Part shown: piece after piece, positions 35,227-44,144 of the stretch | How positions within the stretch are numbered: position 1 is the first letter of the stretch | Layout: every line of letters begins with the position of its first letter | NCBI GenBank assembly: GCA_016213105.1 | Contig: JACRBN010000021.1 | Span: 1-64,000, forward strand | Reading direction: 5' to 3' | DNA from: Chloroflexota bacterium | Lineage (GTDB): Bacteria; Chloroflexota; Anaerolineae; Anaerolineales; Villigracilaceae | Length of the DNA: 64,000 bases | Made by a program: the position numbers and the translations under genes | Notes under the pieces: generated by a model | Told to the model about the DNA's origin: nothing | Database searches by the model: none | Seen by the model: the letters and a program-made list of their open reading frames with translations, nothing else

Positions 35227-36894
35227 CTATTTCCTTTGCCCATATTTTTTAATGCCATAGGCGCGTATTTCGGGCCAGGTCATGGTGTTGGAGCCATGCT
35301 GTCTGCGAACGGTGACCATGCGGTCATTGCACGAAAAGCAGGGATCCATACCGGCAATCAGCATCGGTACATCGGCCAGTTGATGCCCAACGGCTTTGTT
35401 CAATACGGAAGTCCAGTTGCACAGGCTGGGCGTGCGGATTTTCAGGCGGGCTGGGCTTTCGCCGCCATTACTCTTGATGTAGTAAAAGGCTTCGCCGCGT
35501 GGCGCTTCCACCCGGCTGACGGTTTCACCGGCCGGAACCTTGCGCGGGAAACGCACGGCGATTTCTCCAGACGGCAGGTTGTCGACAATGGCGCGGATGG
35601 TAAAGCAGGTCACCAGCAATTCCTTCAGACGGACAGCACAACGCGCCTCCAGATCGCCGCGCTCGTCGGTAATCATGCTGACAGGGAATTGTTTGTAAGC
35701 CCCATAAGGCGCATCCACGCGCACATCCCGCTTCAAGCCCGAGGCGCGAGCCGTCGGCCCCAGCGCGCCAAAGCGCCTGGCCTCCTCCAGGGTCATCGTG
35801 CCGATGTTCCGTGTGCGCTGCAAAAAGGTTGTATCGGATGTGACCACGTCGAAGTAATAATTTATCCTTCCTTCAAGATACGTGAGCGCTTTATGGATCG
35901 AATCCATTTGCCCTGCGCTGATATCGTGCTTGACGCCCCCCAGGACACAGATGGAATAATTCACGCGGTTGCCGGTCAGTTCCTCGAGCAGATTCATGAC
36001 CGTTTCGCGGTCGCGCCAGGAATACATAAAGAGAGTGTCGAACCCGGCTTCGTGGGCGGCGACACCCAGCCAAAGCAAATGACTATGGATGCGTTCCAAC
36101 CCGGCTACCAGTTCGCGGATGGCCAATGCGCGCTGGGGAACTTCCACCTGAGCCAGTTTTTCAACCCCCTGACAGTAGGCGCTGGTATGGGTATGCGAGC
36201 AAATCCCGCAGATACGTTCGAGCAGGTACAGGTTTTGGATCCAGTTGCGTGCTTCGGTGGCCTTTTCAATGCCGCGATGGACATAGCCCAGCCGCATGCG
36301 CGCGCCGGTGATAATCTCGCCATCCACAGAAAATTCAAAGTGACCGGGTTCCTTGAGTGCCGGGTGCTGCGGCCCGATCGGGACGATAAATTTATTGCCA
36401 ACCCGGCCGGTTTCAGGCGTTTTGTCCGCTTCAACGAAAACAGCTTGTTCCGGTTTGAAATCTTTTCGCAGGGGATAAACACCCTCCGGCCAATCGTCTG
36501 CCAGGAACAGGCGCGACGGATCGGGTGTCCCGACCACGGTCACACCCAGCATTTCGCCCAGTTCGCGCTCGAAGAAGGAGGCCACCGGTATCTGATCGCT
36601 GATGGATGCGATTTCAGGACGCCCCGTACGGGATAAGGGAACACGCAGGGTGGCGACCGCTGCGCCTTCGCAAAAATGATACAGCGCTTCCAGCTGGTCG
36701 GATTCCCCGCCCAGGTCCATGCCGGTAATCGTTGCCAGATACCCCCAGGAAGCCTCCGTCAATGCCCTGGTTGCCAGGACGAGATCGCTGGCTGCAATCT
36801 GCACATCCAGGCGGTTGGTCTCGGGGTTGTTGGCGCCTTTGGTGAATGGGGCCAGAATCTCCCCGGCGCGTTGGAGTAATGTCTCGGTGGTCAT
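35227..36894 (-). CDS. Group 4 [NiFe]-hydrogenase large subunit fused to NuoC-like domain
   Basis: This 555-residue catalytic subunit has a NuoC-like N-terminal domain (about 1-155) and a NuoD/hydrogenase large-subunit domain. Both CxxC pairs that hold the NiFe centre are intact: ERICGICS (C229, C232) and DPCFSCNDR (C519, C522), the latter as in HycE of formate hydrogenlyase. About 30 residues follow the last motif, so maturation by a HycI-type endopeptidase is expected, but no such gene or hyp gene is in the window. It should interconvert protons and H2. ATG 36894 overlaps the small-subunit stop (ATGA). Confidence 0.92.
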   Translation of the reverse strand: MTTETLLQRAGEILAPFTKGANNPETNRLDVQIAASDLVLATRALTEASWGYLATITGMDLGGESDQLEALYHFCEGAAVATLRVPLSRTGRPEIASISDQIPVASFFERELGEMLGVTVVGTPDPSRLFLADDWPEGVYPLRKDFKPEQAVFVEADKTPETGRVGNKFIVPIGPQHPALKEPGHFEFSVDGEIITGARMRLGYVHRGIEKATEARNWIQNLYLLERICGICSHTHTSAYCQGVEKLAQVEVPQRALAIRELVAGLERIHSHLLWLGVAAHEAGFDTLFMYSWRDRETVMNLLEELTGNRVNYSICVLGGVKHDISAGQMDSIHKALTYLEGRINYYFDVVTSDTTFLQRTRNIGTMTLEEARRFGALGPTARASGLKRDVRVDAPYGAYKQFPVSMITDERGDLEARCAVRLKELLVTCFTIRAIVDNLPSGEIAVRFPRKVPAGETVSRVEAPRGEAFYYIKSNGGESPARLKIRTPSLCNWTSVLNKAVGHQLADVPMLIAGMDPCFSCNDRMVTVRRQHGSNTMTWPEIRAYGIKKYGQRK

Positions 36895-37388
36895 GCAGCC
36901 TCCTGAAGGCCAACTTCGATGGCAATGGCCGGGTGTGTGCCATTTTGGATATGGCCGAGTAATTTCACGATGCCATCGATAATGGCCTCGGGGCGCGGCG
37001 GACAGCCCGGAATGAAAGCATCCACCGGCAGGACTTCGTTGATGTGCCCGGCGATGTTGTAACAACCCTGGAAGACCCCGCCCGAAATTCCACACGACCC
37101 GACCGCCACGACGAATTTGGGCTCGGGCATTTGCTCGTAAACACGGAGCAGCCGCTCACGAGCCTGGCGCGTAACCGGGCCGGTGCAAACCAACACGTCG
37201 GCGTGACGCGGGCTGCCGCGTAATTTGATTCCGAAGCGCTCGACGTCATAGCGGGGTGTCAGCGTGGCCAGGATTTCAATGTCGCACCCATTGCAGGAAC
37301 CACTGTTGAAATGAATCGCCCAGGGCGAGTTGACACGCGCCCAGGTGGTGATGGTGGACATGAGACGATTGACATACTGTTGATTCAT
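36891..37388 (-). CDS. Hydrogenase small subunit (NuoB/EchC-like)
   Basis: This 165-residue subunit binds the [4Fe-4S] cluster nearest the NiFe site. The ligands are visible as C32 and C35 in GSCNGCDIE, C99 in VGSCG and C129 in PGCPP. The CxxC spacing in SCNGC is the hydrogenase form rather than the CC pair of complex I NuoB. It is co-transcribed with the large subunit (four-base overlap). Redox partner and direction are not set by the sequence. Confidence 0.9.
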   Translation of the reverse strand: MNQQYVNRLMSTITTWARVNSPWAIHFNSGSCNGCDIEILATLTPRYDVERFGIKLRGSPRHADVLVCTGPVTRQARERLLRVYEQMPEPKFVVAVGSCGISGGVFQGCYNIAGHINEVLPVDAFIPGCPPRPEAIIDGIVKLLGHIQNGTHPAIAIEVGLQEAA

Positions 37389-37397
37389 ATCTGCCTC

Positions 37398-37712
37398 CTA
37401 CCCCAGAATGAGCGCCAACAAGGTCATCATCAGGCCCCCCAGGTAAACAATGCTCAACGGCGAAAGTCCGCTGGTGCCCAGCATCAGCACACCCAGGTGC
37501 AAAACTGCAAAGAACAGGGCGACGACAAAGAATGGCCGATACCCAGGCGCTGCCGGTTCACTATCATGTTCCTCGCCGCTGGCATAACCGGCGACTTTTG
37601 CCGGACTGGATTTTCCACGCATTGCCGCCAGTCTGCTGCCCAGCACAAGAATGGCAACCAGGACGCCATAAATCGCAAAAGCAAATACTGGGGATAAAAG
37701 GGAGGTCTCCAT
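37398..37712 (-). CDS. NuoA-like small membrane subunit
   Basis: This 104-residue protein has three hydrophobic helices and a central hydrophilic loop with YASGEEHDSEP, similar in place to the YECG loop of NuoA, followed by RPFFVVALFFAVLHLGVLML. Canonical NuoA has an acidic DVE in that second helix; here it is LHLG, so the ion-channel acid is absent. AGGAG precedes ATG 37712. Its position between NuoN-like and NuoB-like genes supports the assignment, but similarity is weak. Confidence 0.6.
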   Translation of the reverse strand: METSLLSPVFAFAIYGVLVAILVLGSRLAAMRGKSSPAKVAGYASGEEHDSEPAAPGYRPFFVVALFFAVLHLGVLMLGTSGLSPLSIVYLGGLMMTLLALILG

Positions 37713-37721
37713 TGCGTGCTC

Positions 37722-39236
37722 CTATTTTCCAAACATTCCCAAAAAGGCCAGGGCCGCCGGTTCGGTCAGCCCGTTCATCAGCGCGGGCCACAAACCGATG
37801 GCGACGATCGCGGCTGCCAGTGCCACAAGCGGGATCGACATGGAGACCGGGATGGAAGCGCCCTGTTCCACGACTACGCTCACCTTGCGTCGATACAGCA
37901 TATTAACCAGCGGCGCGTAATAGGCCAGCGAGAGCACACTATTGAACGCCGCGAAAATTGCCAATCCCATCAGCCAGGCATTGGAACCCTGGAAACCTGC
38001 CACAAAAATCTGCCACTTGGACATGAAGCCTGCCAGGGGCGGCAATCCGCCCAGGGCCAGCAGGGCAATGCTCAGGGTCAGGGCTGCCAGCGGATATTTC
38101 CGAGCCGCACCGGCCAGGTCGCCGATCTCAAGCGGACGGTGTATCCCGTTTTTATCCAACAGCGCGAACATCAATGCTCCCACCGCGAAAAAGGCCAGGC
38201 CTTTCATAAGCATATGATTGAAAAGGTGGAAGGCTGCGCCCTGCGCCCCGGCCGGTTCCCCGTTAAACAAGGTGATGCCCAGGCCGATCAGGATATAGCC
38301 AATATGACTCAGGCTCGAATACGCCAACATACGCTTGATCTGGGTTTGGCGCAAGGCCATGAAATTTCCGAAGAACATATTGAGAGCGCCAAACACCAGC
38401 AACAGAACGCCCCATGAGATGGAAAACCCGCCCAGGGTGGAAAGCGCCCGCAGCATCGCCACCAGACCGGCTTCGATCACCACCCCTGAGAGCATGGCGC
38501 TGATCCCGCTGGGAGCCTGCGAATGGGCGTCAGGCAGCCAGGTGTGCAGGGGCACAAAGGCAACCTTGACGCCAAAACCGATGATGAACAGCGCCCCCGC
38601 CAGCGCCAATCCCAGGCCACCCGCCGCGGAAGTCGCTGCCAGCGCGCGAATCTTATCCATATCCAGTGTGCCGAACTGGCCCAAGACCAGCGAAATACCC
38701 AGGAGTACCAGCACCGACCCTATGGCGCTTTGCACGAGATATTTCATCCCAGCTTCGAGCGAAGCGGAACGCTCCCGGTAAAACGCCACCAGCAGGTAGG
38801 AGGAAACCGCCATCGCTTCAAACCAGACCCAAAGGTTGAATAAATCGTTGGCGCAGCCCAGACCGATCATGATGCCCATGATGGCCAGCAGCATGGCATA
38901 GTATTTTTCCTCGCCGATTTCCCCGGCGATGTAAGGGCCCGAGAACAAAACCGCGAAGGTTCCCAACCCCAGCACCATGGCCGCCAGCAGGAAACTCAAG
39001 CCATCTGCCGTTAACCAGATCATCTCCAGGCCGAAGGGCAGGATTGCTTTCTGGGCAGTAAATTGTCCCAGGCTCAAAGCGAACACCGCCCAGGTTGCCA
39101 ACAGGGCCAGTAAAGCCAGGGCTTGCGCGAAGCGGAAACGAAAATTCAATCCGACCCCAAGCCGCCCGACCAGGTAGACCAACGGCGAAACACCCAAAGG
39201 AACCGCAATCATCCACGGAAACAAGGTCGGGTTCAT
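37722..39236 (-). CDS. Antiporter-like subunit (NuoN/NuoM/MrpD-like)
   Basis: This 504-residue membrane protein has about 14 helices of the proton-conducting antiporter family. Key segments are WVWFEAMAVSSYLLV with the membrane glutamate, GFGVKVAFVPLHTWLPDAHSQAPS with the channel lysine, and FHLFNHMLMKGLAFFAVGA. It forms an ion-pumping module of the hydrogenase complex. ATG 39236 overlaps the stop of the NuoL-like gene by ATGA; the 22 codons upstream in frame lie inside that gene. Confidence 0.9.
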   Translation of the reverse strand: MNPTLFPWMIAVPLGVSPLVYLVGRLGVGLNFRFRFAQALALLALLATWAVFALSLGQFTAQKAILPFGLEMIWLTADGLSFLLAAMVLGLGTFAVLFSGPYIAGEIGEEKYYAMLLAIMGIMIGLGCANDLFNLWVWFEAMAVSSYLLVAFYRERSASLEAGMKYLVQSAIGSVLVLLGISLVLGQFGTLDMDKIRALAATSAAGGLGLALAGALFIIGFGVKVAFVPLHTWLPDAHSQAPSGISAMLSGVVIEAGLVAMLRALSTLGGFSISWGVLLLVFGALNMFFGNFMALRQTQIKRMLAYSSLSHIGYILIGLGITLFNGEPAGAQGAAFHLFNHMLMKGLAFFAVGALMFALLDKNGIHRPLEIGDLAGAARKYPLAALTLSIALLALGGLPPLAGFMSKWQIFVAGFQGSNAWLMGLAIFAAFNSVLSLAYYAPLVNMLYRRKVSVVVEQGASIPVSMSIPLVALAAAIVAIGLWPALMNGLTEPAALAFLGMFGK

Positions 39237-41005
39237 TTCACACTCCAAACCAGGTAGAGCAAGATCGCCAGGAACGCGCTTAGGATACCGACAACATTCC
39301 AACTCAGGATGCCGGTTTGCGTCTTTTGCAGGACTGAGGCGAACTGTACGGTGCGCCCGGCAACCTGACGATTCAGCCAGTCGAAGCCAAAACTTTCGCG
39401 GCTGAGGATGGTCATCCAGTTCCCCGCCCCCGATTTCTGACTGTTTTCACGCCAGGTCGTGGCCTGATGCCTGACCATCCAGAAAATCACCAGCCCAACC
39501 GCGACCACCATCAAAGCCAGATACGTGGCTGGCGCTGTAAAGATTTCCTCGGCCAACCCGAAGAGACTCAAACTGTGGATGCTGTGAAATGGCAGCGTTC
39601 CATGCAGCGTCTCGCTCATGGGGCCGGCCAGCAGCCAGGTGGTCAATGTCCCAGCCGCCAGCAAGCCAAGCGAAACCTTCATGGCCCGCCCCGCATCATG
39701 AACATGGAAGGTTTCCCGCGCCGTTCCAAAAAAGACCAGCCAGGTCATGCGCAGGGTGTAGAAAGCTGTCATGCCGGCTCCGAGCAGCATCCCGTCATAG
39801 GCCCACTGCGGGCCAGCGCTCAGCCCGGCCTCGAGGATCAATTCCTTGCTCCAAAAACCGTTCAGGATGGGCAACCCAGCCAGGGCCAATGCGCCCAGGA
39901 TGAATACATTCCGCACAAAGGGCATTTGTTTGCCCAACGCGCCCATGCGGGCCATCTCGCGCGTCCCCGTGGCATGGATCACCGCACCGGCCGCCAGGAA
40001 TAACAGAGCCTTGAAAACCGCATGGCTCAACAAGTGGAACTGGCTGGCAAAGACCCCACCCACGCCAATGGCATACACCATGTAGCCGAGTTGGCTGACG
40101 GTGGAATAGGCCAGGGCACGCTTCAAATCCGTGGCGGTCAGAGCCATAAAGGCCGTGATGAGCGCCGAAACCAGGCCAACAGCCGTGACGGCCATCTTCC
40201 AGCCGGGCACCTGCTCGAAGGCGGGATAAAAACGCGCCAGCAGGTACACACCCGCGTTGACCATCGTCGCGGCATGGATCAGGGCGCTGATGGGCGTCGG
40301 CGCTTCCATCGCATCCGGCAGCCAGGTGTGGAAGGGGAATTGCGCTGACTTCGCCGCAGCGGCCAGCAAAAATCCAAAGGCCGCCAGGGTGAGCAGGTTG
40401 GCGGGCATCGTCCCAGCCTGGGCCAGCAAATCGGCGACCTGGTAGCTGCCAAGGGCGGCATACGTAATCAATGCGCCTGCCAGCAAGCCTACACCGCCGA
40501 CCTGGGTCATGATCAGGGCCTTGATCCCGCCAGCCACCGCTTTCGGGTCGTCGTTATAAAAAGAGATCAACGCATAGGAACACAGGGCGGTGATTTCCCA
40601 AAAAAAGAACATAAACAGCAGGTTGCCGCTCAGGAGCAGGCCGGTCATTGCGCCGATGAAAAGCAGCACGAATGCATAGAAGCGGCCCAACTGCGCCTCG
40701 CCATGCATGTAATCCACGGAAAAAATTACGGCCAGGGATCCGACCACGCAGGCAATCGCCGTCAAGGTTACCGCGAGACCGTCAGCAGTGAAGGTCAGAT
40801 TGCCAAAATAGCGCCCCATAGGAAGGTCGATGACTGTTCGTGCCGAGGCAAATGGGATCAGGGCCAGGGAGGCAATTCCGGCCGCGACGCTGAAGCCGAC
40901 CGCCAGGGCATGTTGGAGGCTGGAATTTCGATCCCGCGTCAGCCAGAGCGCCACCGCCCCCAGCCAGGGAATGCCGATCACAAATCCGATCAGGATGCCA
41001 GCCAT
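39233..41005 (-). CDS. Antiporter-like subunit (NuoL/HyfB/MrpA-like)
   Basis: This 590-residue membrane protein carries WEITALCSYALISFY with the membrane glutamate, AKSAQFPFHTWLPDAMEAPTPISALIHAATMVNAGVY in shortened form, and LLSHAVFKALLFLAAGAVIH, all typical of NuoL. A C-terminal hydrophilic stretch and final helix (about 520-590) may be a short version of the NuoL lateral arm. The start at 41005 lies one base from the preceding stop, and the 70 upstream in-frame codons overlap the NuoK-like gene. Confidence 0.9.
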   Translation of the reverse strand: MAGILIGFVIGIPWLGAVALWLTRDRNSSLQHALAVGFSVAAGIASLALIPFASARTVIDLPMGRYFGNLTFTADGLAVTLTAIACVVGSLAVIFSVDYMHGEAQLGRFYAFVLLFIGAMTGLLLSGNLLFMFFFWEITALCSYALISFYNDDPKAVAGGIKALIMTQVGGVGLLAGALITYAALGSYQVADLLAQAGTMPANLLTLAAFGFLLAAAAKSAQFPFHTWLPDAMEAPTPISALIHAATMVNAGVYLLARFYPAFEQVPGWKMAVTAVGLVSALITAFMALTATDLKRALAYSTVSQLGYMVYAIGVGGVFASQFHLLSHAVFKALLFLAAGAVIHATGTREMARMGALGKQMPFVRNVFILGALALAGLPILNGFWSKELILEAGLSAGPQWAYDGMLLGAGMTAFYTLRMTWLVFFGTARETFHVHDAGRAMKVSLGLLAAGTLTTWLLAGPMSETLHGTLPFHSIHSLSLFGLAEEIFTAPATYLALMVVAVGLVIFWMVRHQATTWRENSQKSGAGNWMTILSRESFGFDWLNRQVAGRTVQFASVLQKTQTGILSWNVVGILSAFLAILLYLVWSVK

Positions 41006-41006
41006 G

Positions 41007-41318
41007 TCAACCTCGCAGGGTGGAAATTCTGGCGATGTCGAGCGTGCCTGCCCGCCTGCGAACCTGCACGGCCAGGGCCAGGGCAACCACCGCGACAACC
41101 GTATCAGCCACCAGCACGGTGGCGGCAGCACTTTGTCCAAGGCCGGGGTTGCCGCTGGTATTGCCCGCCAAAACCAGGGCCATAATGGCCGCTTTGACCA
41201 GGGTTTGCAGGACAACCACGATCTTGATCAGGTTGCGGGTAATGAGCAGACCGTAAAATCCGACCGCCAGCAGGAGCACCACGCTAAACAGGACTGCGTT
41301 CAAGATCGTGAGAGTCAT
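41007..41318 (-). CDS. NuoK/MnhC-like small membrane subunit
   Basis: This 103-residue protein has three helices with GFYGLLITRNLIKIVVVLQTL and ATVLVADTVVAVVALALAVQV, the pattern of NuoK, HyfE and MnhC. The two buried glutamates of NuoK are not conserved: the first aligns with Gln in VVLQTL, and an Asp in VADTV lies near the second. ATG 41318 overlaps the previous gene (ATGA), which places the start well inside the longer open frame. Confidence 0.78.
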   Translation of the reverse strand: MTLTILNAVLFSVVLLLAVGFYGLLITRNLIKIVVVLQTLVKAAIMALVLAGNTSGNPGLGQSAAATVLVADTVVAVVALALAVQVRRRAGTLDIARISTLRG

Positions 41319-41866
41319 ACGCGCGCCTCCTGTTCGGCATACACGGCAAGGCCTTCGGCAGTGTTCCGGTGTGCGGATTTCTGCGTCTGCCGCGTTTGCA
41401 CCTGTTCCGAAAGCAGGCCCAGCACCCCCATCACGCCTGAAAAAATGAGCGCCACCTGAACCCAAACGTCCAGCGCGCGATTCTTCCACAACACTTCGGC
41501 GAGTAATACATCTCCACTTATCGATGGTTGAGTTGCCGACGAGTAAGCCATTCCTCCGGCAATCAGCGCAATGACCGTGACCAGCAGGAAAGCCAGCGGT
41601 TTGGGGATGATCGAGGTGGGATCATAAGTGTCCTCGCCAACGACGCTGAGCGCGTACACCAGCAAAACGGTGACCAACCCGGCGCCGACACTCAGTTCGA
41701 TCATGGCAACCTCACTGGCCCCCAGCATGTAAAGCAGGATACTCGTCATTGCGCTGACGCAGGCCAGGTAAAGCGCCGAGGGAAGCAGATGCTTTGAGAT
41801 CATGGCGCGATACGCACAAAGCGCCGCAACAAGACCCAACAACAAGCACAAAAAAGGTTCAAACAT
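41315..41866 (-). CDS. MbhD/E- and DUF4040-like membrane subunit
   Basis: This 183-residue membrane protein has GASEVAMIELSVGAGLVTVLLVYALS, the DUF4040/MbhD signature also found in MrpA and MnhB-type antiporters, followed by two further helices and QVALIFSGVMGVLGLLSEQ. It is the first gene of the hydrogenase operon. I chose ATG 41866 because GGAG lies nine bases upstream; in-frame ATGs at 41881 and 41905 have no binding site. It probably joins ion translocation to the redox arm. The conserved promoter at 41976-42065 lies upstream. Confidence 0.75.
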   Translation of the reverse strand: MFEPFLCLLLGLVAALCAYRAMISKHLLPSALYLACVSAMTSILLYMLGASEVAMIELSVGAGLVTVLLVYALSVVGEDTYDPTSIIPKPLAFLLVTVIALIAGGMAYSSATQPSISGDVLLAEVLWKNRALDVWVQVALIFSGVMGVLGLLSEQVQTRQTQKSAHRNTAEGLAVYAEQEARV

Positions 41867-41975
41867 ATATTTTGGCTCCATCCAATGTTCATCACGTTTC
41901 GACATGCCAAATCTTGAGAAACCGTCTCGAACGATACAAAACGCGGTTATCGTCCTGCCGATCCTCCACTCAAAA

Positions 41976-42065
41976 AGTATAAGATGAATGCAAAACAGGC
42001 GCGCTGCCTCAAAGTACGGTCTTTACCCATAATTCGTTTGAAATGCCTATACTTTCGACCAGTCA
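41976..42065 (-). promoter_or_regulatory. Conserved activator-type promoter A (hydrogenase operon)
   Basis: Reading on the minus strand: CTGGTCGAAAGTATAGG (AAAGTAT at 42055-42049), 31 bases, GTACTTT (42017-42011) within ACCGTACTTTGAGGCA, 29 bases, TATACT (41981-41976). The hexamer 17 bases upstream of TATACT is G/C-only, so there is no usable -35 box and an activator is expected. Promoters B and C have identical spacing. Confidence 0.85.
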
Positions 42066-42128
42066 AGCCGTTTCAGGCATCTCTCCGCGTTCATGCGGCC
42101 TGTTTCGAAATGCGTGCCAGGGGTGGGA

Positions 42129-42164
42129 AAATAAAATGTCCCTCCTAAAGAGAAGGGACATTTT
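42129..42164 (-). terminator. Terminator of the signalling operon
   Basis: On the minus strand AAAATGTCCCT and AGGGACATTTT pair and are followed by ATTTTCCC. It lies 24 bases beyond the stop at 42188 and insulates the hydrogenase promoter from the upstream operon. Confidence 0.85.
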
Positions 42165-42187
42165 GATCATTGAGCGAACAGACCTGT

Positions 42188-43435
42188 TCAACCCGGGCCA
42201 TTGCGGTTGCTATCTGTGATGGTCAGATACGCCATCGTTTGGTTAAGCAATTGATAGACGACCTCACCAAATGTGGTTGGTCCGGTAATGTTGCCTGTTC
42301 GCTTTCCTTCCAGGTCCGAATATATATAATTCAAAATACAGTTGCATGAGAAGATAAGATGCTCATTCAAATGGGATGGCAGTTTCGCCGTGAACTGCTG
42401 GAAATAATCTTTGATCGGCTTGGCATGCTTATAGGAAATACCCGCAAAGACGGGAGCATAAAATCTGACTTCCTGTTTGGCAATATCCACGCTTTGAAAA
42501 CTGACATTAACCATTGAGCCGGAATAATCGGCCACCAGGGGTAGTCTCGTATCCAAATGGTTTTGAGTCACGTACTGAGCGAAATTGGTTTTGACGCCAT
42601 TGATATAGGCATCACGCGTATAAAAGCCGTCTTTCGGAAACGTAATCGTATCGCCCCGGCCCTGCTCAAAAATATTCAAATATCCGATCTCGGCGACCTG
42701 AGTGGACGACAAAGTGACATGCATGACCACGGCCCCATCTTCCAAGCCGGCCCGTGTCTGACCATTAAACACCTTTGGCGTCACTTTTCCCAAATCATCG
42801 AAATGGACACCCGCAATCCAGCCAAGCAATGGTTGGTGTCCGAAATTTCTATATTGTGGGGCCCGCAAGGCAAACTCAAAGAGTGTCCTGGAGGAACCAG
42901 GCATGATAATAATGCTGAACCCGTTCTCAGCAGTATCAGCATATACACTGGACAGTGTCGCCGGGTCATATTCCTTGATGGAAACCTGGGTAACAGTTTC
43001 GGGTAATTCAGTTACATAAATTTTCTGACGCGTCGCCATGCCACCCTGTTCGGTCATAAAATATGGGATCGAGCCACCAATCCAATCGCCGGCAGGCAAC
43101 ATTTTGAGCAGGTTTTCATCGCCAGCTAATAACAGCTTTTCGCCACGCGTGATTTTGGCCTTGACCTCGATCACATCGTACATATACCCCTTCGTGGAAT
43201 CTTTTTCGAAGATCTGAGCCAGGTCGCGCTGCACGGAGCTTAAATCGGCATTTCGCGCAAAGATATCATGCAGGTCTTGCGCGCATCTCTCCACGGTCTG
43301 GGGGGACGTGTCCTTTTCAGCCTGGCGCGACAAATATCCCAAAAGGAATTTTGTGGCTAAAAACTCAAACTGGTATCTGTTTTTTCCCAAAATAAGGTTC
43401 CGCCAGGCCGGGTGTGAAACGGGTGGCACATCCAT
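42188..43435 (-). CDS. Unknown-family protein, copy 1 of a paralogous pair
   Basis: This 415-residue soluble protein is a full-length paralog of the product of 45531-46769; both begin with the same PPVSHPAWR segment. Shared blocks are LLLAGDE, WIGGSIPYFMTE, GFSIIIMPGSS, PLLGWIAGVHF, NIFEQGRGDTI, FYAPVFAGISYKHAKPIKDY and FSCNCILNY. The end (GPTTFGEVVYQLLNQT) recalls the C-terminal region of FIST sensor proteins, so a ligand-sensing role is possible. I believe a DUF6976 family exists for such proteins but cannot confirm it. No signal peptide or membrane helix is seen. It is the last gene of an operon with a histidine kinase and response regulator. Confidence 0.75.
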   Translation of the reverse strand: MDVPPVSHPAWRNLILGKNRYQFEFLATKFLLGYLSRQAEKDTSPQTVERCAQDLHDIFARNADLSSVQRDLAQIFEKDSTKGYMYDVIEVKAKITRGEKLLLAGDENLLKMLPAGDWIGGSIPYFMTEQGGMATRQKIYVTELPETVTQVSIKEYDPATLSSVYADTAENGFSIIIMPGSSRTLFEFALRAPQYRNFGHQPLLGWIAGVHFDDLGKVTPKVFNGQTRAGLEDGAVVMHVTLSSTQVAEIGYLNIFEQGRGDTITFPKDGFYTRDAYINGVKTNFAQYVTQNHLDTRLPLVADYSGSMVNVSFQSVDIAKQEVRFYAPVFAGISYKHAKPIKDYFQQFTAKLPSHLNEHLIFSCNCILNYIYSDLEGKRTGNITGPTTFGEVVYQLLNQTMAYLTITDSNRNGPG

Positions 43436-43473
43436 ACATACCTCTTTTCAGCAGGAAACCATGGAGAGAAAAT

Positions 43474-44139
43474 TTAATGAGTTTTATTTGAATGCACAGG
43501 CGTGATCAAACCTTCGCTCATGGCCAACGAGATTGCCTCGGTGCGGCTCGAAACATTTAACTTTGTCAGAATACGGCTGACGTGAAACTTGGTGGTCGAA
43601 AGACTAATGACCAGATCCCTGGCAATTTCGGCATTACTCAGGCCATTCATCAACCCCGTCAAAACCTCCCATTCCCGCTGTGAAAGGTTATACCTGGCCT
43701 GTTGGGATGGGGAGGATCGCCTTCCTTTCAGCAGTTCCTGAATCTCCGGGGAAACCGCCGTTTTTCCGTCGCTCACATCGCGGATTGCCTGCGCCAACTC
43801 GGATGCCGAGATGCTTTTCAGCAAAAAACTGTTAGCTCCAGCATCCACCATTTTCTGGATCATCCCAGGCTCGTGGAAGGTCGTCAGGCCAATCACTTTG
43901 ACATGCGGATAACGGGCACTGATCTCGGCCGTGGCACGCACGCCATCCATAATCGGCATAACCATATCCATTAGAACCACATCGGGTTTTTCCTGACCAC
44001 ACAGGCGGATTGCCTCCTCTCCGTTTGCCGCTTCTCCAACCAATTTCATGTCTTCGAAGGCCAGCAAAAAGAGACGCAGACCGCTGCGCACCATCACATG
44101 GTCATCAACAATAATCACGCGGATTGGCCTTTTTTTCAT
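43474..44139 (-). CDS. NarL/FixJ-type response regulator
   Basis: This 221-residue regulator has a receiver (RVIIVDDHVMVRSGL, phospho-Asp in VVLMDMVMPIMDG, the Lys in SFLLKSISA) and a C-terminal LuxR-type HTH (NLSQREWEVLTGLMNGLSNA, TTKFHVSRILTKLNVSSRTE). The kinase gene ends five bases upstream, so the two are cognate partners. Its targets are unknown. The nearby conserved promoters A, B and C are candidates because this is the only dedicated two-component regulator in the region. Confidence 0.92.
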   Translation of the reverse strand: MKKRPIRVIIVDDHVMVRSGLRLFLLAFEDMKLVGEAANGEEAIRLCGQEKPDVVLMDMVMPIMDGVRATAEISARYPHVKVIGLTTFHEPGMIQKMVDAGANSFLLKSISASELAQAIRDVSDGKTAVSPEIQELLKGRRSSPSQQARYNLSQREWEVLTGLMNGLSNAEIARDLVISLSTTKFHVSRILTKLNVSSRTEAISLAMSEGLITPVHSNKTH

Positions 44140-44144
44140 TCAGA

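Larger units (their letters stand above)
41867..42187. other. Leader and promoter region of the hydrogenase operon
   Basis: This 321-base gap holds the predicted transcript leader of about 100 bases (41867-41969), the conserved inverted half-site promoter (41976-42065) and the terminator of the upstream operon (42129-42164). No supported gene lies in it. Confidence 0.7.
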
